A stretch of 64,000 nt of DNA from Comamonadaceae bacterium (GTDB lineage: Bacteria > Pseudomonadota > Gammaproteobacteria > Burkholderiales > Burkholderiaceae_C): assembly GCA_007280205.1 (NCBI GenBank), contig QYPX01000059.1, positions 1 through 64,000 on the forward strand, given 5' to 3'. Made by a program: the position numbers and the translations under genes. Numbering within the stretch: the stretch's first letter is position 1; every line of letters starts with the position of its first letter. A model generated the notes under the pieces. It worked only from the letters and a program-made list of their open reading frames with translations. It was not told where the DNA came from and did not search any database. Below are positions 33,232 to 43,455 of this stretch, piece after piece.

Positions 33232-36200
33232 TCAGAACGAAAACAGGGGGCCAAGACCATCAAACGCGTAGCGCAGATAGACGCTCCCGGTTTGCTGGGC
33301 AAAGTTGCGGCTGTTTTCAAAAGCCAGTCGACCGCCGAAGATAAACCTTGTCGTCAAGGGATACTCAAACGCACCGTACAGGTTGTAGCCCAGCCCGGCG
33401 CCCGATTCAGCCTCGTAATACGTGGGATAGGTGGTCCCGGCCTTCAGGGTCCAGGCATTTTGAAAAGCCGGATCGTTCGGGAAATAGGCGACCCGATCCT
33501 GCGAGAACTTCTGCACACTGAAGTCACCGCCGAGCTGATAGCTCAGGCCACCCCGACGCCCCGCCCATTCCCAGGGCATACCGAGACTCAAATACTGCTG
33601 CGGACTGAAATAGCCCCCATGTCCAAGCGTGAAAAATCCGAGGTTGTCGCGGTAGGCCATCGTCGTCAGATTCAGTCCCAGCTTCAATTTCGAGCTTGCG
33701 CTCTGATAGACGCGCCAATAGGCACCCACGCTGGCCTCGAACTGTGCATTGTCCTTGACCCCTTTTCCACTCAGTTGCGCAGCCCCCAGGTCGGCGTAGA
33801 CACCGCGTTGGTCGCCACCGTAAGCGACCCGGAACTGGGCGCCGGTCTTGACCACCCCCCCCCAAGCCTGCAGTGACCGCGGATCACGCATGCCCGCCGA
33901 TGAAAGCACGCTGTCGGTGACGGCGCGTCGACTCAGCACGGCTTTGAGGGTGAGATCATCGAGGTGACTGGAAAAACTCAGCTCGCCGACCACATGCGTG
34001 ACCAGGAATCCGAGCGGCGTGGTGCCAATGCGCATGGTCAGGTCATCGTCGCGATAGCCGACCGAAATTGCCATACCGCTCGCATCCTGATTTGCCACTG
34101 GATCAAAGCCGCTCTGCAGTGGCCCCAAGGCAGCGGAACCGACCTTGGCAATATTGCCTGAATCGCTGCGGTTCAAGGCACCGACACCCAGCATGATCGG
34201 AGTCAAACGCAGTGTGAAGGCCCCATTGGCGCTGGCTGGCATGGTGATCTCGACCGGAATTTCAAACTCGTCGAGGCGACCCAGTCCTGGTTCACCGGAG
34301 CGCACCCGAAAACGTGGGCTAACGTCGATGGTGGTGGCCAACTTCAATTTGATGGCGTTGATTTCATCGCTCAGTGTGGGCTCCGGCTGGGAACTCTGCC
34401 GCAACGGCCGCGACGGCACCGACTGGCTCAATGGCGTAACCACCCTTGCCTCACGCAGGTCTGGAATCGGCAGCAGTCCGGCATGCTGTCCAACTGCTGA
34501 CGGCGGCAAATCTTTGGGCGTTGCCGAAGCGGTCAACCTGGGGCGTTCCAGTGCTTGTGCTCGCTCAAAATACAACAGGGCCTGATCAGCATTGCCGCGC
34601 TCCTTCTCAACCCGGGCGGCGGCGATCAAGGCGCGCTGATCATCGGGGTTAATTTCCAATGCAACGTTGGCGTGCAGCGCCGCGCTGTCGATCGCCTTGG
34701 CAGCCAAGGCGACGCCGCTGGCAAACAATCGATGATCCAAATCATTGGGCTCACGTTCAATCGCCCGTTCTGCGCTAGCCAGCGCCTTGCGCGCATCGCC
34801 ACTGGTGTTTTGAATCCGCGCCAGCGCCATCATCAGGCGCGGATCGTCGGTTTTTTCCAGTGCTGGACCAAGCACGCGCAGAGCCTCGTCGAGTCGACCT
34901 GCCTCTCGCAGCGTGTCAGTCTGACGCAGCGTGTAGGCCAGAATGATCTTGTTCAGGTCTTCCTGCTGCGATTTCGTCAGACGGCGCGCTTCACCCAGGC
35001 TGCGCAGCACTGGAGAAAGCTCGCCGTCCTGCCGGGTATCGAGCAGGACCCCGGCGTACTGAAGGCGCAGGTCGAGATTGTCGGCTGGCGAGCGTTTGAC
35101 AAGGTCGCGCATCAGACGCAGGGCCTCGACGGGTTGCCCCAGACGGGACCAACATCCAGCCACCTGTGCCAACAGCGAAATGTCGCCGCCAGCCTGCGAC
35201 TCGGCTTGCAGCGCCGCCGCCTGTGCTGCCTGCAAATTGCCTTGGGCAAACAGCTGCTGAGCTCGCTGGACCTGCAGGTTGACCGCGAGTCGCTGCAGGT
35301 CCTCGGTCATATTCTTGCTGCGCGCGGCCACCGGTATTCGTTCCATCACACTCAATCCGTCAAGCCATTGCTTTTGCTCGGCGTACAGCAAAGCGCGGGC
35401 ATGCAGGACTTCAACCAGTTTAGGATGGGTCACCAGCAGCTTGTCGAGCAGGGCCTCGGCCTTGCTCAAGTCACCCTGGCGCTGGTACTGACGCGCCAAA
35501 GCAAGTCGGGGCCATGGATCGGTGGGGTCAAGCAACTGGGCGGCCTCAAGCTTGGCCGCGGCCGCTGCGTAATCGGCCGCCCGCTCGTCAGCTTCAGCCA
35601 GCTTCAGCAGGATGCCAGCCTTGAGTTGGTTGAGACCGTCCATCTTCGAAGCAGCGGCTTGATCCAGCCCCGAAATCATGGTCATGGCCTCCCCTTCTCG
35701 ATCCGTCTGCAGCAAGACCGTTATCAAGCCACGAAACGCACCCGGATCAGTGGCAGAGGTCTTGAGGGCCAGCCGGTACATGCTCTCGGCTTTGGCCAAC
35801 TGACGCTTTTCCAGCCACAAATCACCCATCAACACCTGACCCAAGATCTGGCGCTCATCAAGTTTGTTGGCCTCAAGCAATTTGTCTTCCAGGTCCAACA
35901 GTTTGCCCGCCTGTCGCGCTGCCGACACTTGCTGCAGCAACGTCCAGTACTGTGCCGTATCGCGCGCCTGTTTCCAGCGTTCAGGGTGCCGGCGATCGTA
36001 GCGTATCGCCTGATCGAGTAACCGAACCGCCTCCCCGAATGCCTGCTGGCGCAAACGGACGGTCCCGAGTCCACCCAGAGCATCGACATCACGCGGCTTT
36101 TTGGCCAGGATCGATTCGAAACGTGCCGCAGCCCCTTGCATGTCACCCTGCTCCAACAGTTTGAATCCCGCCTGGCTTGGGCCGACCCGCCCCGCTTTCC

Positions 36201-36984
36201 TGGTTTCAACCAAAGGACGATCCAGCAGCGCCAAACGCTCCCGCACCGCCTGGTCATCAGGAAAGCGGGAAAGATAGCTGACAAACAGAGCCCGATCACC
36301 ACGCCGGGCGTTGAGCCAGACCAGGGCCTGGCTCAGGCTCTTGCGCACTTCCTCGGGCTGCTCCGGCTGCTTCAAGACCGAGAGTTGGCGGATGCCTTCA
36401 CGCCGGGCTGACTCGCGATAGGTGAGGTGACGCGCCAGAGCAACAAGGTAACGTTGATTGCCAGGGTTGCTGCGGGCCAATTCGGCCAGGCCGCGCCGCG
36501 CTTCTTCCCAACCTTCGGCCGTAGCGCCCAGGGTTTGGTAATACTCCAGACCCAATTGCCCGGTCGGCTTGCTGGTACCCAGCGCGCTTCGATAGGTGCT
36601 TGTGGCGGCCTCGGCCTGTCCAGACTGCGCCTGTTTGCGCGCGATGCCGAGCGTGGGCGCGCTTTTTCCAGACTTCAACACGGTTTCGAGCTCGGCCAGA
36701 CCGGCTGGCGCCGATGGCAACTGCGTGGCACGCTGGTACAACTCCTGGGCCTGTGCAAGGCGGCCGGCGCGCGCCTCAAGCAGGCCCAGGCGCACCAACC
36801 CCTCCGGATGGCTCGCATCAGCCCGCAGCAGTTTCTTCCAGGCATCGCTGGCAAGATCATCCCGTCCATTTTGTTGCCAATATTGCGCCTGCGCCACCAA
36901 TTGGCGGGTCGCAGCATCGTCAGCAGACCAGGCGTCGGCCAGGCCAAGACCCAGTGCAAACAACAAACAGACCAGCTTCTTCAT
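33232..36984 (-). CDS. bcsC: BcsC cellulose export protein (TPR scaffold plus outer-membrane barrel)
   Basis: About 1250 residues. A signal peptide (MKKLVCLLFALGLGLADAW) is followed by roughly nineteen TPR-like repeats (about 25-850) and a C-terminal BcsC barrel (about 900-1250). The barrel ends in RYAFDGLGPLFSF with the C-terminal Phe of outer-membrane proteins. It guides nascent cellulose through periplasm and outer membrane. ATG 36,984, 5 bases after the bcsZ stop, was preferred to ATG 37,002 because it starts the signal peptide directly. Length is normal for BcsC (about 1150-1300). Confidence 0.95.
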   Translation of the reverse strand: MKKLVCLLFALGLGLADAWSADDAATRQLVAQAQYWQQNGRDDLASDAWKKLLRADASHPEGLVRLGLLEARAGRLAQAQELYQRATQLPSAPAGLAELETVLKSGKSAPTLGIARKQAQSGQAEAATSTYRSALGTSKPTGQLGLEYYQTLGATAEGWEEARRGLAELARSNPGNQRYLVALARHLTYRESARREGIRQLSVLKQPEQPEEVRKSLSQALVWLNARRGDRALFVSYLSRFPDDQAVRERLALLDRPLVETRKAGRVGPSQAGFKLLEQGDMQGAAARFESILAKKPRDVDALGGLGTVRLRQQAFGEAVRLLDQAIRYDRRHPERWKQARDTAQYWTLLQQVSAARQAGKLLDLEDKLLEANKLDERQILGQVLMGDLWLEKRQLAKAESMYRLALKTSATDPGAFRGLITVLLQTDREGEAMTMISGLDQAAASKMDGLNQLKAGILLKLAEADERAADYAAAAAKLEAAQLLDPTDPWPRLALARQYQRQGDLSKAEALLDKLLVTHPKLVEVLHARALLYAEQKQWLDGLSVMERIPVAARSKNMTEDLQRLAVNLQVQRAQQLFAQGNLQAAQAAALQAESQAGGDISLLAQVAGCWSRLGQPVEALRLMRDLVKRSPADNLDLRLQYAGVLLDTRQDGELSPVLRSLGEARRLTKSQQEDLNKIILAYTLRQTDTLREAGRLDEALRVLGPALEKTDDPRLMMALARIQNTSGDARKALASAERAIEREPNDLDHRLFASGVALAAKAIDSAALHANVALEINPDDQRALIAAARVEKERGNADQALLYFERAQALERPRLTASATPKDLPPSAVGQHAGLLPIPDLREARVVTPLSQSVPSRPLRQSSQPEPTLSDEINAIKLKLATTIDVSPRFRVRSGEPGLGRLDEFEIPVEITMPASANGAFTLRLTPIMLGVGALNRSDSGNIAKVGSAALGPLQSGFDPVANQDASGMAISVGYRDDDLTMRIGTTPLGFLVTHVVGELSFSSHLDDLTLKAVLSRRAVTDSVLSSAGMRDPRSLQAWGGVVKTGAQFRVAYGGDQRGVYADLGAAQLSGKGVKDNAQFEASVGAYWRVYQSASSKLKLGLNLTTMAYRDNLGFFTLGHGGYFSPQQYLSLGMPWEWAGRRGGLSYQLGGDFSVQKFSQDRVAYFPNDPAFQNAWTLKAGTTYPTYYEAESGAGLGYNLYGAFEYPLTTRFIFGGRLAFENSRNFAQQTGSVYLRYAFDGLGPLFSF

Positions 36985-36989
36985 ACGAA

Positions 36990-38147
36990 TCACATTTTGC
37001 ATGTCAAAGTCACTCCCCAGTCAAGTCGACCGTCCGGCGCGAACCGAAAGCGCTGGTCGATCCAGCCCAGCGAAAAAAGCCCCAGGGCCTGCTCGTAGTA
37101 AACCAATGGAACGCCACCCATCGCAACAATTCTGAGTCGCTGCTGGCGGGCGCCCGTTTTTGCACCCACGGCATGCAGGTAGGGCAGCAGAGCCGCAGAA
37201 AAGCCGCCGGGGCCGCTGCCCTCGGACTCTCCAGAATAAGCATTCACACTGGCTGGAGGAACCAGCAGCCTTTCAACCAGCGTCCTCATCCCTTTCATGC
37301 GTGCCAGCAAACGTTTGCGCATCGGGTCCTGCGTCGGCAGCATGGCCGCCCACAGGTAGGTTCGAATCGCGTCATAGCTCCCCTGATAGCCCAACTCAGG
37401 ATCGAGCGCAAAGCCGCGTTCGGGCCGTACGGCAACCCAGTCAGGGACCAGATAGTGAGGTGTAACCGACTCGATCATGCTGACCGTCGTTGTCACCAGT
37501 GCCGCCCAGACGCCGGTCGGGACTTCGGTCGCCAATCCGCGCAAGACCGGCAAGGGCAGATAGCTTGGGTTGAGCTTCCAGCCACCCGATTTCAAGACAA
37601 AACCCTGCGGTCCCGGCAGCAGCACCGGGCCAACTCCGGCGACCTCCACGACCAGTTCCTTTTCAATGCGCGCCTGCATCAATTCGGCAGCTGCCAGCAG
37701 GCTGCTGTCACGCCAGCGCCGGGCGGCCTGAAAAAGCACATAGGCCAGCCAGAGGTCGGCGTCGCCCGCCGCATTGTTGTCGATGACGCCCCAGCTTCCA
37801 TCGGGCCGCCTGCCCCACTTCCAGGCCATCAGGCGGGCCGACAGGTCGCCCTGCGCCAGATTCGCCCGCGTCCAAGCCAGCAATCGATCAAAGGTCGGCC
37901 TATCGTTGGCCACCAGCGCGAAAAACATGGCATAAGCCTGGCTTTCCGAAGTGCTCTGAGCATCCGCCGAAAAGTCGACAACACGTCCATCAGCCTGAAC
38001 AAACTTGTCTCTGAAAATGATCCAGTCCGCCCAACCATCGCAGTTCTCGGCACGTGCCATGCGGGGTGACGTCAACGCCAGCGCCACGACTGACTCCAGG
38101 AAGTGTCGACGTGAGCGCATCAAAACCAACGATTTCCCGGCACCCAT
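36990..38147 (-). CDS. bcsZ: BcsZ endo-1,4-beta-glucanase (GH8)
   Basis: A 385-residue periplasmic cellulase with a twin-Arg-like signal (RSRRHFLESVVALALTS). The GH8 acid residue is in STSESQAYAMFFAL and the conserved Asp in NNAAGDADLWLAYVL; SYDAIRTYLWAAM is also typical. BcsZ trims nascent cellulose and is needed for normal secretion. ATG 38,147 follows the bcsB stop by 12 bases and has GAGG at a suitable distance; an internal ATG at 38,120 is an alternative. Position between bcsB and bcsC is canonical. Confidence 0.95.
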   Translation of the reverse strand: MGAGKSLVLMRSRRHFLESVVALALTSPRMARAENCDGWADWIIFRDKFVQADGRVVDFSADAQSTSESQAYAMFFALVANDRPTFDRLLAWTRANLAQGDLSARLMAWKWGRRPDGSWGVIDNNAAGDADLWLAYVLFQAARRWRDSSLLAAAELMQARIEKELVVEVAGVGPVLLPGPQGFVLKSGGWKLNPSYLPLPVLRGLATEVPTGVWAALVTTTVSMIESVTPHYLVPDWVAVRPERGFALDPELGYQGSYDAIRTYLWAAMLPTQDPMRKRLLARMKGMRTLVERLLVPPASVNAYSGESEGSGPGGFSAALLPYLHAVGAKTGARQQRLRIVAMGGVPLVYYEQALGLFSLGWIDQRFRFAPDGRLDWGVTLTCKM

Positions 38148-38159
38148 GGGCGCCTCACG

Positions 38160-40433
38160 CTACTCAAGATGCCTCTGCATGCGTTTGGCCGCAACCTCTC
38201 GCAAGGCGCGAAAGGCGATCGTCGCTAACAGAATGCAAATCAGAACGCCGAGCAAACTGACCAGCACCGGATGGTTCGAAAAGGCCCAACGCAAGTGGAT
38301 GCTCATGGGCAACGAACCAAGATAATAGGTCTCGCCGACTTTGGCGTACCGGTCACCCTTTTCATCAACGACCACAAAATCGCCCTGCACACTCTTGACT
38401 CGATCCGGGTCCAGCAGAATGTCGCCAATCTTCCCCAGGTCGACCGCTCTGTCTGCGTACAACAGGACAACACTGCGTCCAGACTGCAAAGGTGACTCAA
38501 ATGCCATCAGGCTTGTCAAACTACCCCCCTGCAATTTCAAGCTGCCCGCGGGGCGCGGCGTGACCTGAATGTCCTCCTCTTCCCAGCGAAAAATTGTGCG
38601 CCGGAATATGTCTGGCTCGCGAACGCGGTGCTCGCCGTCGACTTGCATCAAGGGCAAACGGTCAGCCCACTTGGTCATCAGATGCTGGTCTTTTGCCGAA
38701 CCAATGACGATCAAATCACGCTGCGCCACCTTGTCCAATTCAGGGGGCGCCACCAGCGCATGACGCAAGGCGGGATAACCAGTAGCCTCGCCCATTCGCC
38801 CCATCAGCATCAAATAGGCTCCAATTTCCGGCGCCGCGGGTTGTTCCGGCATCACCACCGCAGTCTCCGAGAGATCTGCCATGCGTGTGAACGGAAAACC
38901 AATATTTCTGAAAAAGGCCAAGTCCGGCAAGGCGCTGTAATGCGGAAAGCTGCTTAGATCGAAGGTCGACTCCGGGTCTATCGCGCCGCGCAAATTATCC
39001 GTCAGTGAGTCGCGACATTCACCCTCCTTGACCAGATCAAAATAGTACTGAAACTGCAGTTGGCTGCGACCATCGACCCGATGCAGCGGGACAAAGACAC
39101 TGTCTTCCCGGTAGCTGGGCACTTTGTCGAAGAAGGGCACTTTCAGCAGGTCCTTGCTCGCCGACTTCTTGTTCGACTCATCAAGTACCAGTGCACGAAC
39201 GAACTCGCCATTGATGCCGATGTTGAGAGTCGACTTCTTGCTCAGCGGCAAGGCCGTAAAACGATATTTCAATTCAACCGGAACGCCTGGACTGCGCCAC
39301 GTAAACAGGTCCGGAGCATTGCGAAAATTTACCGATATCAAACCGGGGAAGAATCCCTGCACCTGAAGCTCTTCGGGTTGAGTCAATTCGGCGAACCGTA
39401 CCGGTCGATCGGTCGGCACCCAGGCTGGCGCATCGTACGGCTTGCGGGCTGGTGGTTCTACGTCCTGCGTGACCACGACGCGCTGTCCACTAAGCGTTCC
39501 GTTGCCAAGTACGATGGACCTGACGGCACGCATCAAGTCTTGTTCGCCATCACCAGAAATCAGCAATAACTTGGCGTTCGGGTTGTTCGGATGGGGCTCG
39601 ATCGACACCGTCGCGCCCGATGTACTGCTCAGGCCGCCCATTTTTTCACTGCCGTCGAGAAACACGACTGCATTTCCCTCTGGCAAAGCATTCAGGAAGG
39701 TTGGGAAGCGTGCGCCACGATAACTGGCAAGACTGCCAAACCAGGATGCCAGTACGCCAGCCGCCTTGAGTGTTCCGAAAGACGGTGCAGCAACAAAAAC
39801 GAAGGGCAATTTGAGCGTGGCGTTGTCACGCTTTTCAAAAAATGGCAGCGGTAAATACTTCAGATCGTTTGTCAGTGCCAGGGGCGCCAGCGTCAATTCA
39901 AGCCGCCCAAGGTTGCTCAGTTCAAGCCATAGCGAACTGTGCAAGGGGTCTTCGCATTTGTAGGTGTAATGCCCGATCAGCCGGAACTGAAGCTTGTTGT
40001 AGTCTGTGAAGAAGCGCGGATCGAGATCTATCTCACGCCGGTTGGGCAAGCCCTTCTCACGAGGCAGCGGCAGCACAGCAATCACTTCATCATTGAGCAT
40101 CACCTTGAGATGACTCAACTCAGCGAGCAAAGCAGGCGAGTAGGAATAGTCAAACTTCAACTTCGCCGAGGCCACCACCTCATCGGAGCGAATCGCAAAA
40201 GGCAGCGCGATGGACCCATCAACACCGCGCAATCGGATCGGTGTCGAGGCACCCAATTGTTTGAAGCTATACGAGGCGATTCGTTGCCCGGATGCCTCCG
40301 GGGTGACCGCCTTGGGTGATTTGGCTTGGATCGGTGCGCTGATCAACACACCGAGCAGGAGCAGCAGCGCCGTCGCCGAACTCAGCTTTGAAGGTAGATA
40401 ACGCAAGATTTGTGGCATGACATCAAATTTCAT
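38160..40433 (-). CDS. bcsB: BcsB cyclic-di-GMP-binding/periplasmic cellulose synthase subunit
   Basis: About 757 residues: signal peptide (cleavage after IQA), two repeats each pairing a carbohydrate-binding-like beta domain with a flavodoxin-like domain, and a C-terminal tail anchor (about 725-747, VSLLGVLICILLATIAF) that docks on BcsA. Typical stretches are SFKQLGASTPIRLRGVDGS and FFTDYNKLQFRLIGHY. ATG 40,433 was chosen because it overlaps the bcsA stop as ATGA; in-frame ATGs at 40,442 and 40,460 are possible. BcsB guides the glucan in the periplasm. Confidence 0.95.
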   Translation of the reverse strand: MKFDVMPQILRYLPSKLSSATALLLLLGVLISAPIQAKSPKAVTPEASGQRIASYSFKQLGASTPIRLRGVDGSIALPFAIRSDEVVASAKLKFDYSYSPALLAELSHLKVMLNDEVIAVLPLPREKGLPNRREIDLDPRFFTDYNKLQFRLIGHYTYKCEDPLHSSLWLELSNLGRLELTLAPLALTNDLKYLPLPFFEKRDNATLKLPFVFVAAPSFGTLKAAGVLASWFGSLASYRGARFPTFLNALPEGNAVVFLDGSEKMGGLSSTSGATVSIEPHPNNPNAKLLLISGDGEQDLMRAVRSIVLGNGTLSGQRVVVTQDVEPPARKPYDAPAWVPTDRPVRFAELTQPEELQVQGFFPGLISVNFRNAPDLFTWRSPGVPVELKYRFTALPLSKKSTLNIGINGEFVRALVLDESNKKSASKDLLKVPFFDKVPSYREDSVFVPLHRVDGRSQLQFQYYFDLVKEGECRDSLTDNLRGAIDPESTFDLSSFPHYSALPDLAFFRNIGFPFTRMADLSETAVVMPEQPAAPEIGAYLMLMGRMGEATGYPALRHALVAPPELDKVAQRDLIVIGSAKDQHLMTKWADRLPLMQVDGEHRVREPDIFRRTIFRWEEEDIQVTPRPAGSLKLQGGSLTSLMAFESPLQSGRSVVLLYADRAVDLGKIGDILLDPDRVKSVQGDFVVVDEKGDRYAKVGETYYLGSLPMSIHLRWAFSNHPVLVSLLGVLICILLATIAFRALREVAAKRMQRHLE

Positions 40434-42658
40434 TTTTTCCATACTGGCAACCGCCTCCACTGCCGACTCAGGGCAATTCGCTTGACAAGACGAGTCAAAC
40501 CTTCGATACCGACACCAAGCACTTCGCGGATACCTTGCAGAGGGCGATCGATGTCACGTTCAGGCAACCAGTCTTGCCACGCATCCGCCCGCGAAAAGGT
40601 CGCAGCAACGAGTGAACGATAGTCGTCAAGGTTCATATTTTCAAACCGTGCCCGCATCACCAGTCCCTGATTAAATACGATCGCGGCCGGAATGGCGAAC
40701 TCCCGCTCACCCCGGAACAAGGATATTCTGACCATGCTGCCCTGCTCAAGGGCCACTTCCGTCGGCAGTTTGACAGCCAGACCGCCTTCGGAAAAATCGT
40801 CCACTTCGCAGGCGACGGTGCGCCCATTGGGCAACCTGATCATTGCCGGCAAATCGATTTGAACCCGCCAGTGGCGCCGGATCTGTCGTGCCTCCAGCGC
40901 GACGGACAGGGTGGCTGCGAGAATCGTCAGGTTATAGGCGGTCCACATCAAATTGAACAAGACGGTGCCGAATTCATGGCTGTTCCACCAGAACAAGCGG
41001 CCGATGCCGACGACGAGGCCAGCAATGTTCAATACCAGGATGACAATATAGGGCATTGAAGTCTTCCAGTCGAAATACTCTTGCTCAACCCGGCCGCCCT
41101 TGCCTGTGACATTGAACTGGCCAAATTTCGGATTGATCATTGCCAGCGTCGTTGGCACCATGATGTACCAGGCCAACGCAGTTTCGTAGACTTCCGCCCA
41201 GAACGTGTGGCGGTGCTTCCCTTGCATTCTGGAGTTGGCAATATTGGCGTGCGTCAGGTGGGGTATGGCGTAAACCGCAATCAAATCGGCCGACGCCTGA
41301 ATGATGTGCGCTTCGAAGAACAGATAGGACAGCGGCGCCGTGAGAAAGATGATCCGTGGCAACCCGTAGAAGAAGTGCAGCATGGCGTTCAAATAGCATA
41401 GGCGCTGCGGCCAGCGCAGGCCCTTGCCCAGCAGCGGATTGTCAATTCTGAAAATCTGCGCCATACCGCGTGCCCAGCGGATCCGCTGGCGCACATGCGC
41501 CGACAAACTCTCGGTGGCCAGGCCGGCCGCCTGGGTCACTCCCAAGTAGGCCGTGCTGTATCCCAATCGGTGCAGCTTCAGTGCAGTGTGTGCATCCTCT
41601 GTCACCGTCTCGGTGGCCACACCGCCAACCTCCATCAGCATGGTGCGCCGTAGCACCGCGCAGGAACCACAGAAGAAGGTTGCGTTCCACAGGTCATTGC
41701 CATCCTGCACCAGTCCATAAAACAACTCGCCTTCATTGGGCATAAGCCGGAACAACTGCAGATTGCGCTCAAAGGGGTCGGGCGACAGGAAATGGTGTGG
41801 CGTCTGCACCATGGCAAGTGCGCTGTCCTGCAAGAACAGGCCAACCGTGGCCTGCAAGAACGTTCGCGTAGGAATGTGATCACAATCGAAAATCGCAATC
41901 AATTCTCCGTCCGTCTCCGGCAATGCCGAATTGATATTTCCCGCTTTGGCATGCAGGTTGTTGGAACGCGTCAAATAGTTCACTTCCAGCGAGGCAGCAA
42001 AGTCCCGAAACTCGTTGCGTCGCCCATCATCAAGAAGGTAGACCTTGATCTTGTCGCGCGGCCAGTCCATGGCGAGTGCCGCAATCACCGTAGGCATAAC
42101 AACAGAGAGGGGTTCGTTGTAGGTCGGAATAAAGACATCTACCGTCGGCCACATGGACAAGTCCTGTGGCATCGGCACGGGCTTGCGCTTCAGCGGCCAG
42201 GCTGTCTGGAAATAGCCGACAATCAAAATGATCCAGGCATACAACTCGGCCGCCAACAAGGCCAAACCGAGCAGCAGGTCAACACTCTGTTCAATTTGCA
42301 AACTCGTGATGCAGCGCCAATACAAGTAACGCGTCGATGCCAGCACTGAAAGACTGACAAGCACCAGGGTCACCAACGTCCCAACGTAGCGACGCATGTA
42401 CAAGGCGACTGAAACTATAACCAAAGAAAACACAAGTTGCTCGTCGCGCGAAAACGGAATAGTGATCAGCACACCGAACAGGATCAGACAGACAACAGCA
42501 AACGCCCCCAACACACCCGGCGTCGACCACGCCGACCAATTCACCAGTCGGTTGCCTGATTCATTGACAAGGCCATACAAATAGCGCGGATTGAGCAAAG
42601 AACGCGCCCCAAAGCTCCAATGCTTTCGCCAGCGCATCAAGATGGAGCGTGCACTCAT
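40430..42658 (-). CDS. bcsA: BcsA cellulose synthase catalytic subunit with PilZ domain
   Basis: A 742-residue processive GT2 enzyme making beta-1,4-glucan from UDP-glucose. Motifs: DDG (210-212), DCD (258-260), FFCGS (328-332), TED (353-355), QRIRW (391-395). The C-terminal PilZ domain has RQIRR (591-595) and DFSEGG (621-626), so c-di-GMP activation is expected. Helices flank the GT domain as in the known structure. It overlaps both bcsQ (copy 3) and bcsB by 4 bases. All catalytic and regulatory residues appear intact. Confidence 0.97.
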   Translation of the reverse strand: MSARSILMRWRKHWSFGARSLLNPRYLYGLVNESGNRLVNWSAWSTPGVLGAFAVVCLILFGVLITIPFSRDEQLVFSLVIVSVALYMRRYVGTLVTLVLVSLSVLASTRYLYWRCITSLQIEQSVDLLLGLALLAAELYAWIILIVGYFQTAWPLKRKPVPMPQDLSMWPTVDVFIPTYNEPLSVVMPTVIAALAMDWPRDKIKVYLLDDGRRNEFRDFAASLEVNYLTRSNNLHAKAGNINSALPETDGELIAIFDCDHIPTRTFLQATVGLFLQDSALAMVQTPHHFLSPDPFERNLQLFRLMPNEGELFYGLVQDGNDLWNATFFCGSCAVLRRTMLMEVGGVATETVTEDAHTALKLHRLGYSTAYLGVTQAAGLATESLSAHVRQRIRWARGMAQIFRIDNPLLGKGLRWPQRLCYLNAMLHFFYGLPRIIFLTAPLSYLFFEAHIIQASADLIAVYAIPHLTHANIANSRMQGKHRHTFWAEVYETALAWYIMVPTTLAMINPKFGQFNVTGKGGRVEQEYFDWKTSMPYIVILVLNIAGLVVGIGRLFWWNSHEFGTVLFNLMWTAYNLTILAATLSVALEARQIRRHWRVQIDLPAMIRLPNGRTVACEVDDFSEGGLAVKLPTEVALEQGSMVRISLFRGEREFAIPAAIVFNQGLVMRARFENMNLDDYRSLVAATFSRADAWQDWLPERDIDRPLQGIREVLGVGIEGLTRLVKRIALSRQWRRLPVWKK

Positions 42659-43419
42659 CGATCGGCCTGACCGATCAGGTATGCGGCAAGTCGCTGAAAA
42701 TCGTGCGTCGCCTGGCAGCGCGGATCGTAGGACAACACCGGTTGCAAAAACGCCAACGCCTCACAAACCGCTTCATCCCGGTGAATTCCCACTGGCAACA
42801 AACGTTTGCCAAGACGTTGCTGCAGCACTTCCCCGATATCACGGTTCAGACGCACCGATTCATCTGTCTGGTTCAAAAGGTAAACGCTCTGGACTCCCGG
42901 ACGCTGCACAGCAATCTGCTCAATCCAGGTTTCCATCGCAACAATGGTCGAGTACGACGCCGCATCCGCAAGCAACACAATCAGGATCAGATCGGCACAG
43001 GCAAAGCCTTGATTCAGGTACACGGAGGGCCCCGGCGGCATGTCAATCAACACCAGATCATCGTCCCCAAGGCCGGTCTGTGCCAACTGGCGTTCCAACC
43101 AATCGGGCTCTTCCACCAACAGGTCTTCAAATGCCTCGCGTTCGGATTCACTGACAAGCCCATAGGGAAGGCAAACCACGCCGAACGGGCTGTCTACCAT
43201 CGCAGACTGCCAACTCCTGCGTCGCAAAGCCTGCTTGCAAATGCTCTGGCCTTCCACTGCCTCGATACCCAGGTGTAGACGCAAGGCGTTTTGTGGATCA
43301 AGATCGATTGCCGAGACCCGACCGGCACCAAGCTCGGCTGCCATGGCAACGGCCAGATTGGCGGTCACAGAAGTTTTTCCGACCCCGCCCTTCATTGACG
43401 CAACAACGATAACGCTCAT
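42655..43419 (-). CDS. bcsQ: BcsQ MinD-family ATPase (copy 3, in the canonical bcsQA position)
   Basis: A 254-residue P-loop ATPase, begins MSVIVVASMKGGVGKTSVTA, with AIDLDPQNALRLHLG and VLIDMPPGPS. A Shine-Dalgarno (AGGA) precedes the ATG. It overlaps bcsA by 4 bases, the usual bcsQ-bcsA arrangement, so this is the best candidate for the true BcsQ; copies 1 and 2 are closer to each other. It probably helps position or assemble the secretion complex in the cytoplasm. Confidence 0.92.
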   Translation of the reverse strand: MSVIVVASMKGGVGKTSVTANLAVAMAAELGAGRVSAIDLDPQNALRLHLGIEAVEGQSICKQALRRRSWQSAMVDSPFGVVCLPYGLVSESEREAFEDLLVEEPDWLERQLAQTGLGDDDLVLIDMPPGPSVYLNQGFACADLILIVLLADAASYSTIVAMETWIEQIAVQRPGVQSVYLLNQTDESVRLNRDIGEVLQQRLGKRLLPVGIHRDEAVCEALAFLQPVLSYDPRCQATHDFQRLAAYLIGQADR

Positions 43420-43455
43420 ACTGTTCCTAGCAGTTCAGCTGATCAGGGTGAAGAA

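Noticed and set aside
34555..36021. 488-codon open frame on the plus strand inside bcsC
   Set aside because: Antisense to the TPR region of bcsC; its Gln/Leu/Arg bias mirrors the TPR repeats.
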